A DNA stretch of 64,000 bases from Volutella citrinella (GCA_034401135.1 JAWZSP010000003.1:186001-250000), one strand, 5' to 3'; positions 44,227 to 55,561 are shown, counted from the first letter of the stretch. Notes: a model not told the origin generated them from the sequence alone. Translations and numbers: made by a program.

Positions 44227-47200
44227 CTACAGAACCACGCCCTTCTTCAGGCCACTGCTAAGAGCCGTAATGACCTGCTGGCCCAACTGCTGGAGCTCAT
44301 CATCCTCAGAATCCCTCCACCCGTAGAGCGTCCCCTTGACCTTGTCGACAATATCCTGCCCAATTTCGTATCTCTTCTTAGTGAGCAGCGACGACGCAAC
44401 CTCCAGTCGCAAGTAATCTCCCAGCCGCAGCTCCGTGCTGGATGCCGTCTTGGCCAGTCCCAGCCCGACGTCGATGGCTGCGTCGGACGCCACCATTAAG
44501 ATGTTATTTTTGAGGTGCACCAAATCAGTATGATACGGTGTTCGTCGGTTTGTGAGCAGTTCAACCAGGCCGACAAGCTGTGACACAACCACGTCAATGT
44601 CCTTGGGGCTGGTCGAGTTGGGGGGCAGGGTCAGCATCATGGAGGACAGTCTAAACGTGTTGGGAAGCTTCAGAAGCGCCTTGGATCCATCAGCGGCTGT
44701 GACCTGGCGCTTCTCTTGCCGCGTCTTCTCGATGAATGCAATAATGTCCTTCATCAGCGGCAGGCAGTTGAGTTGCCAGCGGTTCCATCTGTCTCGGTTG
44801 TGGTCTCGCACGGCAGTGAGGTGGCTGAACAAGGTGTAGATGCTCTCCCTGTCACCCTTGAGCACAAACCTCTCGGCAGCTTCCTCGATAAAGTCGCGGA
44901 GCATTTCGTCATCGACACCCTCGCCGTCCTCTAGCTTCGAGGCAACCTCGTCCGCCTTCACCTGCAGATTCGTCGCCGAAGACTCGAGCGCAAGTTCAAA
45001 GGTGTTGAACTGAGCCGCGTCAAACATGGAGAGCCAGTGCATGCCCGCGTTGGAGTTGACCAGGTCGGTCGTCTCCTTTATCTTCTGCGTCACTTGGCGC
45101 ACTCCCAGAGGAGGGTCGATGCTGAAGAGCACAATGTCGCAGATCATCGTGTGGATAGACTCGGGCATGTACTCGAACCACCTCTCAAAGACTTGGCGCA
45201 GATTCCTCAGCGACACGGGCATGCGCGGGAGCTTCTCGCCCTTGGGCAGGGGCAGCTGATACTTTGTAATGAAACGCTCAATCCAGTAGCTGTTGTTGTC
45301 GGCGGACCGCTCCAGCGAAGTCCAGATGAACCCGGCGAGCCGCTTCTTGATGTCCTCGTCCAAGCTGGCCGAGTAGGATCGATTGACAAGCATGCTCAGT
45401 AGCGGAGCCTCATCCCCAACGTCTGGGAACTTGCCCGTGTCCGTCATGGCATCATCCCAATCCTGCTTGGAGAATGGGCGGCGCTCGTTGATCTGCGAGG
45501 CCGTAGGGACGATATGGGCCTCAAAGGCACCGAGGATGCGCTCACGCATCTCGAGCGAGCAGTCTGGGCCCTCCATTGTGCTGAGGAGGCTGTTGAGGAT
45601 GGCAGCCTTGATATCGACGTGGCGGGCCTCGGAAAGCAGGCGGATCAGAATGTCGCAGGCCGACGAGGCATTGATGAAGATGCTATTCTGCAGCAGCTGG
45701 GCCATCATCTTGACCGTCGTAACCTTGATAGCAGGCGCCCTCACCTCTCCCTTGGGTCGGGCGTTCTGCTCGCGCATCTTGTCGACCATGGCATCCGTCA
45801 TAGACTGCAGCAGCTCCTGGACCTTGCGGGAGGGGAGCGAGCACAGGAACTCGAGGTTCAGAATCTGTCGGTGCCACGAGCTGTTGTCGCTGCCATCGAC
45901 GACCAGGTGCCGGATGATGGGGATTGCGAGCGATGGCTGGTCTCCCCGCGCGACGCGCATGGCGACTTGCACAACGTTGCCCATCTGCGCCGTTACGCCC
46001 TCATCGCCTAGCCGCTGCTTCATGCTCTCGAGGAAGTACTCTGCCACTTGGGCCAGCGTCGCAGGCGTTGCTGGCATCCTCTGCAGGAGATCAACGGCCA
46101 GTCTCTCGTGGCCAAAGCCTCGGAGTCGATCACATCCAGGCTTCTTCAGCAGCACCTCAATGTCCAGGATGAAGTCCATGGTCGGTATCCACACGTCTTC
46201 CTTGAGCCTCGCGTCTCGCTTGGACTCTGACGAGTCGTCCACAACCTTGTAGAGCTCTGGGGCATTCTCGGTCCGAGAGTGCACTGCACTGCCCAACATG
46301 CTCATGACCAGGTTCCATTTTATGCGCTTGCCTGTGGGTTCAGAGATAACCACACTCGCCATCTCCAGCACGTCCATCATGATTTGGTTGGCCAGCTTAA
46401 CATCCTTTGCAAGGGATGAGTACGTTGCTATCGCCGCCGCCGCAGTATCATGCTTCGGAAGGGCACCGAGCAGGGGCTTGAGCTCGTCGACGGCAAACAT
46501 GCTGCCGTAGCCGTAGATCTTGTCCACGACCAGGGGGTCCCTGTTGAATCGGCGTACCCACCACAGAGTGTCGCTCAGCATCGTTAGATCGCCCGAAGCG
46601 ATGGATAGGGCAATTGCAGAGTTTATCCAGAAGAGCCGCAGCGTGGGCTCGCGTGCCTGGGTGGCCTTGGTGCGCCGCTCGTCGACAAGTGTAGCCACTC
46701 GCTCCACCCAAGCCAGATCATGGCTGCCCGGGTGCAGCTGGCGGAACAGCAACGCCCTGACGATTTCGAAGTCGGCGTACGAGTTGTCGTTGGGGTTGCG
46801 GCTCTGTTCCATGACTGTATTTCCTCGGCCAACAGGGGCAAGGAAGTTGCCGCTGGGGTGGACGCCGACCAGATTCTCGAGCAGCTCTAGCGCCTTGGTC
46901 TTGTCGATGGTGAAGAAGAGATCTGTGGGCCACAAATCACGGCGAGAAGACGCGTCCATGAGCCGTTTGCGGCTCTCTGTTGAACCATCCTCGATATCGA
47001 CGGTGTAGTTTGGGAGATGCTGCATGAGCAGACGCAGCAGCTCGTACTTGGTGATGGCCTTTGTCTTTCTGGTGGCCGTCTGCGTGACGATGGAGTAGAC
47101 GGAAGAGAGGGCTGTTGGCTGGTCGTGGACAGGCAGCTTGAAGAGGTCAACTAGGTAGCCAGTGAGCTGCTCCTTGGAAGCAGCCGGGGAGCGCATCCAC

Positions 47201-47967
47201 CGATCGATGACGAGTTGGATCAGGCCTCTCTGCCGGATGTACATCTGGTTGGCCAACGCCTTTGGGTGTCGCCGGATGCACTGCATGATGAGATCCAGAT
47301 ACTTGCTTCGTCTCTCGACACTTCGCTTCTTGTACAGATGCTTGAGCAGGGGCAGGACAAACTCCTGGACAAAGTCCCAGGGAATCTGCACGGAGTTGCT
47401 GTCCTTGGCGGCCAACGACACGAGCATCTCGTCAATCAGCCTCCAGTTGCCACGCACCAGGCTCTTTTCCTCGCCAAAGCAGATAGCATGGTTGTCCTTG
47501 GTCCAGACTTGCTGTGCCAGCCGACGCTCCCCAAGCTCGCGATGGCTCAGGTCCAGCCTCTTCTTCTGCCACGTCGTCCACACCACGCCACGCTTCTCCT
47601 CCCACTCCCGCACCGCGTCCACGCTGCATCCCACGAGGATGTTTTGGTAAAAGGCCGTTAGGGGCCGCTCGTCCTGTGGCTTGTCATACAGCAGGCGGAC
47701 CAGCTCGTCGAGGGCCTTGCGTCTCTCGGACCTCGCCTTGTCTGACGTGCCCGTCTTCCCGAGCACGCGACACAAGGCCTGCATATCCCGGATGCTGATC
47801 TCGGCCATCAGACCCGCCAGGCCTGTCGCACCCCCGATGGAGGCCCATGTCGCTCGGAAATTCCGTCTCAGTTCCTTGTCCAGCGCCTTGATGGCTGCCC
47901 TGCGCTCGGACACGCTTGTCGTCTGCGACAACCCCTTTGCGATATCGACGCTCGATTGTCGCGCCAT
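44227..47967 (-). CDS. Giant intronless helical protein, unrecognised
   Basis: One uninterrupted frame of 1246 residues from MARQSSVDIAKGL. No transmembrane segment, signal peptide or catalytic motif. The chain is nearly all predicted helix with Leu-rich repeats of 35-45 residues, so an ARM/HEAT-like solenoid is likely: LVRLLYDKPQDERPLTAFYQ, FVLPLLKHLYKKRSVERRSK, LVIDRWMRSPAASKE, LLQRMPATPATLAQVAEYFL. There are conserved-looking aromatic blocks (WVERVATLVDERR, FERWFEYMPESIH). Members of this type occur as single, poorly annotated proteins in Sordariomycetes; I cannot name a function. Being intronless at 3.7 kb is notable next to intron-rich neighbours. Long antisense frames over it are mirrors of its codon bias. 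Confidence 0.88.
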   Translation of the reverse strand: MARQSSVDIAKGLSQTTSVSERRAAIKALDKELRRNFRATWASIGGATGLAGLMAEISIRDMQALCRVLGKTGTSDKARSERRKALDELVRLLYDKPQDERPLTAFYQNILVGCSVDAVREWEEKRGVVWTTWQKKRLDLSHRELGERRLAQQVWTKDNHAICFGEEKSLVRGNWRLIDEMLVSLAAKDSNSVQIPWDFVQEFVLPLLKHLYKKRSVERRSKYLDLIMQCIRRHPKALANQMYIRQRGLIQLVIDRWMRSPAASKEQLTGYLVDLFKLPVHDQPTALSSVYSIVTQTATRKTKAITKYELLRLLMQHLPNYTVDIEDGSTESRKRLMDASSRRDLWPTDLFFTIDKTKALELLENLVGVHPSGNFLAPVGRGNTVMEQSRNPNDNSYADFEIVRALLFRQLHPGSHDLAWVERVATLVDERRTKATQAREPTLRLFWINSAIALSIASGDLTMLSDTLWWVRRFNRDPLVVDKIYGYGSMFAVDELKPLLGALPKHDTAAAAIATYSSLAKDVKLANQIMMDVLEMASVVISEPTGKRIKWNLVMSMLGSAVHSRTENAPELYKVVDDSSESKRDARLKEDVWIPTMDFILDIEVLLKKPGCDRLRGFGHERLAVDLLQRMPATPATLAQVAEYFLESMKQRLGDEGVTAQMGNVVQVAMRVARGDQPSLAIPIIRHLVVDGSDNSSWHRQILNLEFLCSLPSRKVQELLQSMTDAMVDKMREQNARPKGEVRAPAIKVTTVKMMAQLLQNSIFINASSACDILIRLLSEARHVDIKAAILNSLLSTMEGPDCSLEMRERILGAFEAHIVPTASQINERRPFSKQDWDDAMTDTGKFPDVGDEAPLLSMLVNRSYSASLDEDIKKRLAGFIWTSLERSADNNSYWIERFITKYQLPLPKGEKLPRMPVSLRNLRQVFERWFEYMPESIHTMICDIVLFSIDPPLGVRQVTQKIKETTDLVNSNAGMHWLSMFDAAQFNTFELALESSATNLQVKADEVASKLEDGEGVDDEMLRDFIEEAAERFVLKGDRESIYTLFSHLTAVRDHNRDRWNRWQLNCLPLMKDIIAFIEKTRQEKRQVTAADGSKALLKLPNTFRLSSMMLTLPPNSTSPKDIDVVVSQLVGLVELLTNRRTPYHTDLVHLKNNILMVASDAAIDVGLGLAKTASSTELRLGDYLRLEVASSLLTKKRYEIGQDIVDKVKGTLYGWRDSEDDELQQLGQQVITALSSGLKKGVVL

Positions 47968-48973
47968 GTCGTCCGTGGTTTTAATTGCTATGAATGAGAG
48001 ATAAATGATGATCGAGCTGAAGCTGACGGCGGCTGATGCTGAAATGAAACGTATTTAGGGGCTTTTGGGCTTACGTAATGACTTGAGTGGCTGTGTGCAC
48101 CGTGATGAGTGCCGAGTGACTCACTGGCCGACCGGTGGTCAGACCACAAGGTGCTTCTAATCTGTGGATTGTCATTGAATAAAAGTTTGAAAGATTTCCA
48201 GGCATTTTCAAGGTTATTGTGTTCTCTTCTCCCGCTTGATCAAATGAGATGTCGTGGGACTGCGTACGATTGATGCCGTTGAGTCATTGACGAACTTGGA
48301 TCAACTATCGAACGACACGCCGACTCACTAATCTGCAAGACTAAAGATTCCCGGGATGTTATTTCAAAATATCGATATTTATTTTCCCTGATAATTCCAG
48401 CTCTGGCTGCATTTGGCCCCTCAGGGTGCATACAGGAAACTTCACCAGCTAGGCAGATGCAAACTTAATAGCAACAAGCAACTGTGTCATCCGGGCTGCA
48501 CAATTATGATGACTCTTGCCGAGAAAATATCGATATAGATATCTTGATGACGCTAGAATACTTATCCTAGGGCTGGACCTTCTTCTCCCCATCTGCTGAT
48601 CGATATCCGGGAAACCCATCGGAAATGCGATAGTGCACAAGTCAAAGACCAATAAATGGTTCCAAAGAAGTTGTTTGAGCAATGCAGGGCAAAGATTTAG
48701 TAAGCTAGTGGCTTCAGAAATTAGTAGTTATTAGCCCTACTAAGAATCAGAAGCCAAGGCCTCTGAGGCCCCCGCCATCTTTGAGGTTGTCACAGATTGG
48801 ACACGCAACCATCTTGCGAAATTCATTTTATTATCCAACAATTCTTCAAAGCAATCCTAGACTTCTAATTGAAGCTTCTGAAGCGAGTTGGGATGTTGCA
48901 CGTCTCTTGCTCAGCCCGATGCTGTTTCCGTTGCGGGAACTAACAGCTCTGGACTCCGCCAATGACGGACAGG

Positions 48974-48982
48974 TATAAATAG
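48974..48982 (+). promoter_or_regulatory. Orphan TATA box
   Basis: TATAAATAG, a full consensus, inside a 3.5 kb gap and not followed by a recognisable coding region. The hairpin at 49074 and an ATG at 49117 lie downstream. Confidence 0.4.
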
Positions 48983-49073
48983 AACCGCCTCCGCACTTAG
49001 CCAACATCTTTATTCGACGACCTACAGGGGGTACGTCTAGATAATCTAATCGTTTCGGCCGTCGACGAGCATC

Positions 49074-49097
49074 GTCTGCAGCTCTTGGGCTGCAGAC
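49074..49097. repeat. 8-bp perfect inverted repeat (hairpin)
   Basis: GTCTGCAG and CTGCAGAC flank the 8-nt loop CTCTTGGG. It lies 100 bp beyond the orphan TATA box, so it would be in the leader of any transcript from there. Confidence 0.55.
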
Positions 49098-50771
49098 TGA
49101 TCAGAGGCTGTTGAGAATGTTGCATCTACGGCTCCCAGGACGGGCTTGTCAGCATCCACGTCTCAACCGAAAGAGACTCATTGAATTTAAGATTTGTTTT
49201 TATTTATGTTGGAAGACACCATCGACTCTTTGTCAAATAGCCCGCCTTAAACCCAAGCTCAATGTGTGGTTTAACGGACAGCTTGACAGCGCCATATCAA
49301 CCTTCGACGAAGCGATCAAATGCATTCTCGTTTGAGATGCATTCCAGGCAGGGCCCAACTTTTAATGCCTCATGAGAATGGACCATCAGGACACGGAAAG
49401 ATCCGAAAGATTAGGCTTACTGGCGCCGCCCGACTCGGAGAGGCAATCTTTAGTTGGTGGCGTTCAAGCCCCATCCAGCGGCCGCATTTACCGCTGGCTT
49501 GGAGGCACTCTGGAGACACCGGCCGCTCTCGGACTCTCGGTACATGTGGTTTATCCACAGCGAGCAAGCCACTTCTTCGGAAATTCAACGGGTGGAGCGT
49601 CGTCGCTCGTGGGAGGCGCTATGCACTAATATAATGGAATACCTGACTCGAGCGGAGTCGAGCAGGATCAAGTGAGAGTCATTCATGACACTTTGGTGCC
49701 ATGCATTACGGCACCGGGATGGCCAATCAGTGACTTAACGCGCTCGAACATGTCGCTAAGACTGGTGTGGGATGAACTGCATGTGGTCTGAGCTGTTGGG
49801 ATTTTATTCTCGCAGTCCATTCAAGCTTAAATACTAGGGCATCCGGCAGCAGTACAAAGTACAAGAAGGCAACAGTGACATCCCAAGTGGCCTGATGGAT
49901 GGAGAAACTGGATTCTCCATTGCGGCCATCCAGAGGCCTCTTTTTATCAATCTATGACAAATAGGGAGCGGACTACCTGGTCATGCACCCTGCTTATTTT
50001 TTTCTCACAGGGGAGAGCCCCGAATAGCCTTTGTATTATTGGGCAAGTCGTAGAGGGCCTGGTGGAGGCATCATGCATTGATGCAGCAGGACCCCGGGCT
50101 TGGCGAGACAACGTTGATGCTACGATGGGGCGGCTTAGAGTCAACCGTGGGCTTATTGCCGACATTGCCGAGCCAACTTGGCGCTCCAACATGGCGCCAG
50201 GGCGAAATGTCAACGGGCTTGGCGGATTGGCCAGCCTGCTAGTCCCGAGATGCTGTTCCCAGGGCTAGCCGAGACCTTCATGTCATCCGATCTCGGGAGG
50301 GCATCCTTGGAATCCGCGCCATCAAACCAAGATGCCCAGCGACTGGGATCTCTTCTTGAAGGTTTCTTGCTTCTGTCCCTGGTCCTGGCCCGACCGTCCC
50401 ACCCCGATCCATCCCGCAAGTAACGTAAAGCCCAAGCGATCGGTATCCCACCCCGTATCCCACTCAGCAACCCCCACTATTCATCAGTTGAGGGTTAAAA
50501 TATCGCAGCATGCTAGCACGGCTCCAGTTAGCCTCCCGTTCTCTGAAGGTCTAGCGTTTTTTACAAAGCAGGCCTCGTGGTGATCAAGAACCCAATAGGG
50601 TTGCCATGTCAGCCATGCAGCACGCCAGCAGCGGCAGTTGTCCAGCCACGGATGTTTTACTGGGGCCCGAAATATATTGGCAAGTTTTTCCGGGCAATGA
50701 AGAAGCAGCCTCTGTGACCCGGAGACCCTATTACTCCTGCAAGTTCTGTATCCAGGTTCATGGCATCACTC

Positions 50772-50798
50772 GCCAAGATGGCCAAGATCGCCAAGATG
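50772..50798 (+). repeat. Short tandem repeat, 3 x 9 bp
   Basis: Three copies of GCCAAGATG/C in a row (second copy ends in C). No coding context is supported. Confidence 0.6.
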
Positions 50799-51427
50799 GA
50801 CCCTTCCCGCTCCGCTCTGGATCTTCTCGTTCCAACAACTGTAAATCTCCGATACCACCGAGCGCCAGGGAAGTCATCAGAGGGCGGAGATGAAGATGAG
50901 GGAGTGGAGATGCAACCCAAATCCCCACTAAGCACCCCCAAAGCTCTTTAGGCTCGACGGCCAAAACGCGCTACGCCAAAGTGTATACGAAAAATGGGTT
51001 CCATTGGCCAGCCGTGGTCACTGGCCGCTCGGAGATCGAGTATCCTTGACATCCGTCGAGTAATGCATCCACGACAACCGCCACCGCACATGGTCAAGCA
51101 CGCGGATTTTGGCTGGACTTTTGCCGGACTCGTGGCAAAGGGTGGCTTCCCTAGACGGGCATCGGCTCACATCTCCCTGTCGCTAGCCACGCAATAGTCC
51201 TAGGACGGTGCAGGGCTGATGCCGGCCTTTGGACGACTTTGCCTATCCTGGGTTGAATTCCCACGAGATTGGGCCGAATCATCTGTTAGTCGCTGCTTTG
51301 AGAAATAAACTTATCAATCTCGTGCATGGCTGATTATCGAGATAAAATCCCCCAGTGCCCCTTCTCTGTCGTCCCATCCATCTTATCCATCTCCGTCAAG
51401 TGAAGCACCCCGAGCAGCTCACACAAG

Positions 51428-53260
51428 ATGTCCACCGAGAAGGACGTAGCCGACGTCAGCGTCCAGCCAAGGCCTGCTGAGCAGGAGGAGCCCGCCTCCA
51501 GATGTGAGCACCCACCTTCGGCATTCGGCATTCAAGTGACCCCGCGAGTACTGACGCCGAACAGTGGTTGTCTGGCTATGGGGTGACACCAGCAAGAAGG
51601 AGCGAGCTCTTGTGAGGAAGCTGGGTAAGAATGATGCCCCCACCCGCGAGCACAGGCGATGAGACTGACAAGACACAGACTTTTTTATCCTGGTATGCCA
51701 GAAATCAGCCCACGGTCGGGCCAGCAGCTGACATGACGCAGACCTACTCTTGCTTCAGCTACTTTTTCAACTACCTTGGTACAAACGATTTCCCCCTCAG
51801 CGTGCCATCGCGTGGAATCACCCTGCTGACTTGCCACAGATCGAGCTGCGTTTGCCAACGCCTACGTCGCTGGTCTGAAGGAGGCGCTGAACCTTGGAGG
51901 CGCCCAGTACAATGTCCTGCTCTCCATGACCTCCGCCGGCATGCTCATCGGCCAGATCCCCAACGCCATCATCATCCAGAAGATCCCCCCGCGCTGGTGG
52001 CTCCCCAGCATGGTCATCGTCTGGGCTGGCCTCACCATGGCCGGAGCCGGCTGCAAGACCTACGGCCAGCTCTGTGCCGTCCGCTTCCTCATGGGCCTGG
52101 CCGAGGCTAGCACCTACGCCGGCTGCATCTACGTCATGGGCTCCTGGTAGTACGTTTACGCACTCTAACCGATCTGAATTAACGCTGACGCCCGCAAAGC
52201 AAGGAGAACGAGATTGCCAAGCGCACCGCCATGTTCACCGTCGCTGGACAGGTCGGCAACATGTTCGCTGGTGTGATGATGGCTGCCATCCACAAGACCA
52301 TGGACGGCCGCTCTGGATACGAGGGATGGCAATGGGTCTTCCTCATCGACGGCATCATCACCCTGCCCATCGCCCTGTTCGGCTACCTCTGGTTTCCCGA
52401 CACTCCCGAGACCACCAAGGCCACCTGGCTGAACGAGGAGGAGCGTCAGCTTGCTCTGAGCCGCCTGCCTCCCAAGAAGGAGGACGGTCACAACATTGCA
52501 CCCTGGAGCTTGACCAAGCGAGTCCTTGGACAGCCCTTCTTGTAAGAGACCACGACCCGCAGAGGCTCTCGTCACAGATTATCTAACAGCGTCTAGTTAC
52601 GTTTGCTTCTTCTTCTCCTTCTTCGCTGCTGCGCTGCAGGCGTACTCGGCCCAGGGTCTGCTGCTCCTGTTCCTCAAGTTCAACCAGAAGAAGCAGAAGC
52701 TCACGCAAACCAACGTCAACACCTTCCCCCTCGGCATCCAGGCCATGGGAATTGTCAGCGAATTTGTCGTTGCCTACTTTATTGACATCTACGGCCAGCA
52801 TGTCCTGCCGGGTCTTGCCCTCTGCGCCATCCAGATCGTCTGCTCCGTCGTGCTCCTGGTGCCCAACGTGTCGTTTGGTGGCCAGATGGGTGTCTTCTAC
52901 TTGGCTGCCACTGCCTACGGAATCAACCCGCTGCTGTATGGATGGCCCAGCAAGATTCTTGCCCGCGGCGGAGACGATGCCCTGCGAAGTGTCACCATTG
53001 CCGGCATGGTCGCTGCTGGTATGCTGCTGTATACCTTCTGGGGTATTGCCGTTTATCCCGCCAGCGACGCCCCGTACTGGCAGAAGGGTTACATTTCGAT
53101 GATTTGCATGACCACCGCTCTGGGAGTCTGGATGTTCATGATGCGATGGGTAAGCGGCCATTCAACCCGCACATATATACACTATTCCAAGTACTGACAC
53201 ATTCTTTAGATCGACCGCAAGTCTCTGGCTGTCAAGGCCCCCAGCACCGACAGTTCTTGA
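51428..53260 (+). CDS. MFS transporter, pantothenate (liz1/fen2) / allantoate-permease type
   Basis: Eight exons: 51428-51503, 51565-51624, 51679-51692 (14 nt), 51742-51778, 51840-52149, 52200-52541, 52597-53149, 53210-53260; 480 residues. The chain LVVWLWGDTSKKERALVRKLDFFILTYSCFSYFFNYLDRAAFANAYVAG is recovered only by splicing four small exons, and this block is diagnostic of the anion:cation symporter family that includes Liz1/Fen2, Tna1 and Dal5. The spacing and WLWGD-SKKER-LVRKLDFFIL are closest to Liz1/Fen2 pantothenate permeases. Twelve TM segments are predicted; GQIPNAIIIQKIPPRWWLP and WFPDTPETTKATWLNEEER are family loops. Proton-coupled uptake at the plasma membrane. Substrate cannot be fixed within the family. 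The intron at 52150-52199 uses an AAAG acceptor. Confidence 0.9.
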
Positions 53261-53472
53261 GGAACAATAATATGCAATGCCAGGGTACCAGCTGGGCTTG
53301 GTATGTGTGATTGGCGTCAACTTTTAGAAATCAGATAGACACGAGCTGTTATGATAGACGCAAACTGTTATGACTGGGCTTCCCACGGGTTCATTAAAAG
53401 TTATGCCATTTAAATCAAGAGTATTAATATAGTCACCCTTGTTGGGTCTGATTAGATACAAAATATCCAAAT

Positions 53473-54238
53473 CTACCACAAAAGCACAGCAACAAATGTG
53501 AAGCAAACAGCTACTGAGCTCATCATAATCTTCCCGGCTGCGGCTCCGTTGGGGGTGGTCGTGGGTGCACTCGATCCCGTTGATGTTTGCGCATTAACCG
53601 GTGCAGAAGTCTGACTCTTGTTATCCTTGGCAGTCTCCGAGGCCCCCGTAGAAGAGGTCTTTGCATCCGAGGCGGAACTCTTGCCGTCAGCCGAATTAGA
53701 AGTTGGCTTGGCGTCGGCTTGAGAAGTCGGCTTGGCTTCCGGGCTTGGGCTAGACGTCGAAGCAGGTGCCGCAGATGATTTCGACAGTTTGATGCCGCAC
53801 ACTTTCTCTGGGTCAAAAGTAAAGTCCATGTTCCTGGCCTGGCATTCGTGGTGCTGACGATCAATCGAATCTGTCAAGTTAACAACAATTAGGCGACTTT
53901 CTCAACACTCCAGTCAGATGTTTTACTTGATAGACTTACCAGGCATCACAGACGAGGCACAATTCTTGGCCATGCAGCAGAAGTATTTCTCACGGTACTG
54001 AGGCTTGCTACACATGCACGGCTCGTAACCGGCGCAAGAGCCGCCAGGAAAGCTATCAAAGAAGCACTTGTTCTATTAAAGCGTCAGCTAACGACTCGAC
54101 TGTCGCTATTAAATCAGTTGAACTCACATCGCAATCGGAATTGCGATTAATCTCGTCGTACTCCTCCTGGCTCCTTTGAGCAATCACATTTGAGCAAAGC
54201 ATGCCCAAGAGCACAATGGACGCAGAGATTCGAACCAT
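53473..54238 (-). CDS. CFEM-type GPI-anchored cell-wall protein
   Basis: Exons 54128-54238, 53940-54072, 53473-53870; 213 residues. The ATG at 54238 is the first; the upstream frame starts with TTG. Signal peptide about 1-20 (MVRISASIVLLGMLCSNVIA). The Cys order from residue 36 is C-x3-C-x9-C-x5-C-x-C-x10-CC-x4-C-x15-C, close to the CFEM eight-cysteine pattern with an extra Cys; FPGGSCAGYEPCMC marks the core. A Ser/Thr/Ala/Lys-rich linker of about 90 residues follows. The tail NGAAAGKIMMSSVAVCFTFVAVLLW has an omega site and hydrophobic end for GPI attachment. CFEM proteins work at the surface, some in heme uptake, others in host contact; the heme-ligating Asp seen in the Csa2/Rbt5 branch is not evident, so heme binding is doubtful. 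First intron joins DCD/NKC. Confidence 0.78.
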
Positions 54239-55039
54239 AATGACTGTAGAGAGAGGTAAATAGCGAATGAATTCAGGCAATCCGAAAATGACGAAGTTGG
54301 TGATGTAAAGCAGAGGAAGTGAACTGGTGGGAGTCAGTGGGAAATTTGATGAAATGAGAGGGAATATCGGACGTTTCCTTGTATAGACTAGCGCGATCTA
54401 TTTTCACCTGAGCTAAACTATAAAAGGAAGGTTCACAGCCTTAGGGATGAGCCAGCAGGGGTAAAAAAGGGCCGGCATGAATCATCCATCATGCCATTTC
54501 TCCTGCGTACCCCGGATATCTTGCCGGTATGCCGTGGGGGAGCATTGCGGAAAGGCAGCTTCTCCAAGTGTGCGCAAGACCTTGGTTTGTGATTAACAAA
54601 CCGATTTGTAAGTCAGCTCACTGTTCCAACGTGGGAAAAGCCTATTTCACTGCCTAACAATAATGCGAACACACAACTGTGATATTGATTGGCGCAACAG
54701 GCTGCAACAAAGAATAAATAAACCAGCGAGCAAACTAGAATAACGGGAGCTACTTTTTTTTGTGCTCTTCTTGACATGGGGAAAATGCCCTTGACAGTGA
54801 GTCGGATCAAATATACAATCCTAGCCAAGCTTCTCATCGTGCAGGGTAGTCGAGATCAGCGCAATTACCAGCTACCAAGATGAACACGGCTGACTTGATT
54901 GAGGCAAATGACCAGAATGTGAATCGTGGCTATTTCTACGGAATCTACCAAGGACGCCCCTCGCCTGACGTATCCCCCAGCTTATCAACTAAAGTTCCTT
55001 TCTCTTCATCTCACAGTTGGACACTCCATCCTTCTGAAC
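54239..55039. other. Intergenic, no gene supported
   Basis: 801 bp upstream of the CFEM gene. The minus-strand open frame ending at 54613 has no ATG context or domain of note. AT-rich with several GATA and TTAAC-like words. Possible 3' remains of the decayed kinase-like gene near 55000. Confidence 0.45.
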
Positions 55040-55561
55040 TCACGAGGTTGAGTCCTCAAGGTCGATAAATTTTGGGCCCATTGGAGTAATTATGATGTTA
55101 TATCGGCAAAGTCTGAGTCCGCCAGAACTTGGTATGCCTCGACTTCCTGCACCAAGTATAGAAGCTCGTACGGAAACCTTGCGACCTTGAGAAACGAAAC
55201 CTAACCGTTGTAGAGGGACCTCGGATGTTCGTGACTTCATCTGATGCACTACACTCAATGCAGTGATATCGATTCGCGGGTATCGATTCAAAAGCAAAGG
55301 TGCCGGTACAATGTGAGGACCTACATGATCCATCATGTAGTGATATAGGCCTTGCTCCTCGTAGACAAGTAGAGTCGTCCATTCTTCGTCCCAGTGATTG
55401 AGCTTTCGGAGCTCCTCTATTGCTGCTGGCCCATCCGTCCGCTTGTGCAGTGGAATGGCTTCGACAGCTTCAACGTCCACACAGACAACGCGATCGCGTC
55501 GCTTAATGCGGTAGTAGATGTAGTCGTCGCCGGAGGCCACATTCAGCATCAAGTCTGCCAT
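55040..55561 (-). pseudogene. Degraded fragment of a fungal kinase-like (APH-fold) protein
   Basis: The minus-strand frame from the ATG at 55561 (MADLMLNVASGDD) reads a beta-rich N-terminal module (DYIYYRIKRRDRVVCVDVEA, EEWTTLLVYEEQGLYHYMMD), like the variable domain before fungal aminoglycoside-phosphotransferase-fold kinases. Near 55180 the expected continuation lies in another frame: FPYELLYLVQEVEAYQVLAD, reminiscent of the family's PWEIRYIEAETRAY block. After a stop, ITPMGPKFIDLED returns in the first frame, where APKFxGH is expected. Two opposing frame lesions and the lack of any downstream kinase lobe (no HGD, no DxD) indicate a decayed, truncated copy. An undetected intron is possible but no splice sites fit. 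The family assignment is by resemblance and is tentative. Confidence 0.4.

Larger units (their letters stand above)
47968..51427. other. Large gene-poor interval
   Basis: 3.5 kb with no supported protein gene. It contains an excellent plus-strand TATA box (48974-48982), a strong hairpin 100 bp downstream (49074-49097), a GATATCG-rich stretch near 48370-48550 and a short tandem repeat (50772-50798). A 72-codon ATG frame from 49117 to 49335 has no recognisable features. A non-coding transcript is possible; sequence alone does not decide. Confidence 0.45.

Noticed and set aside
45383..46252. 289-codon and other long plus-strand frames over the 1246-residue gene
   Set aside because: Antisense shadows of a GC-biased long coding region; Ser/Arg-rich nonsense composition and no domain.
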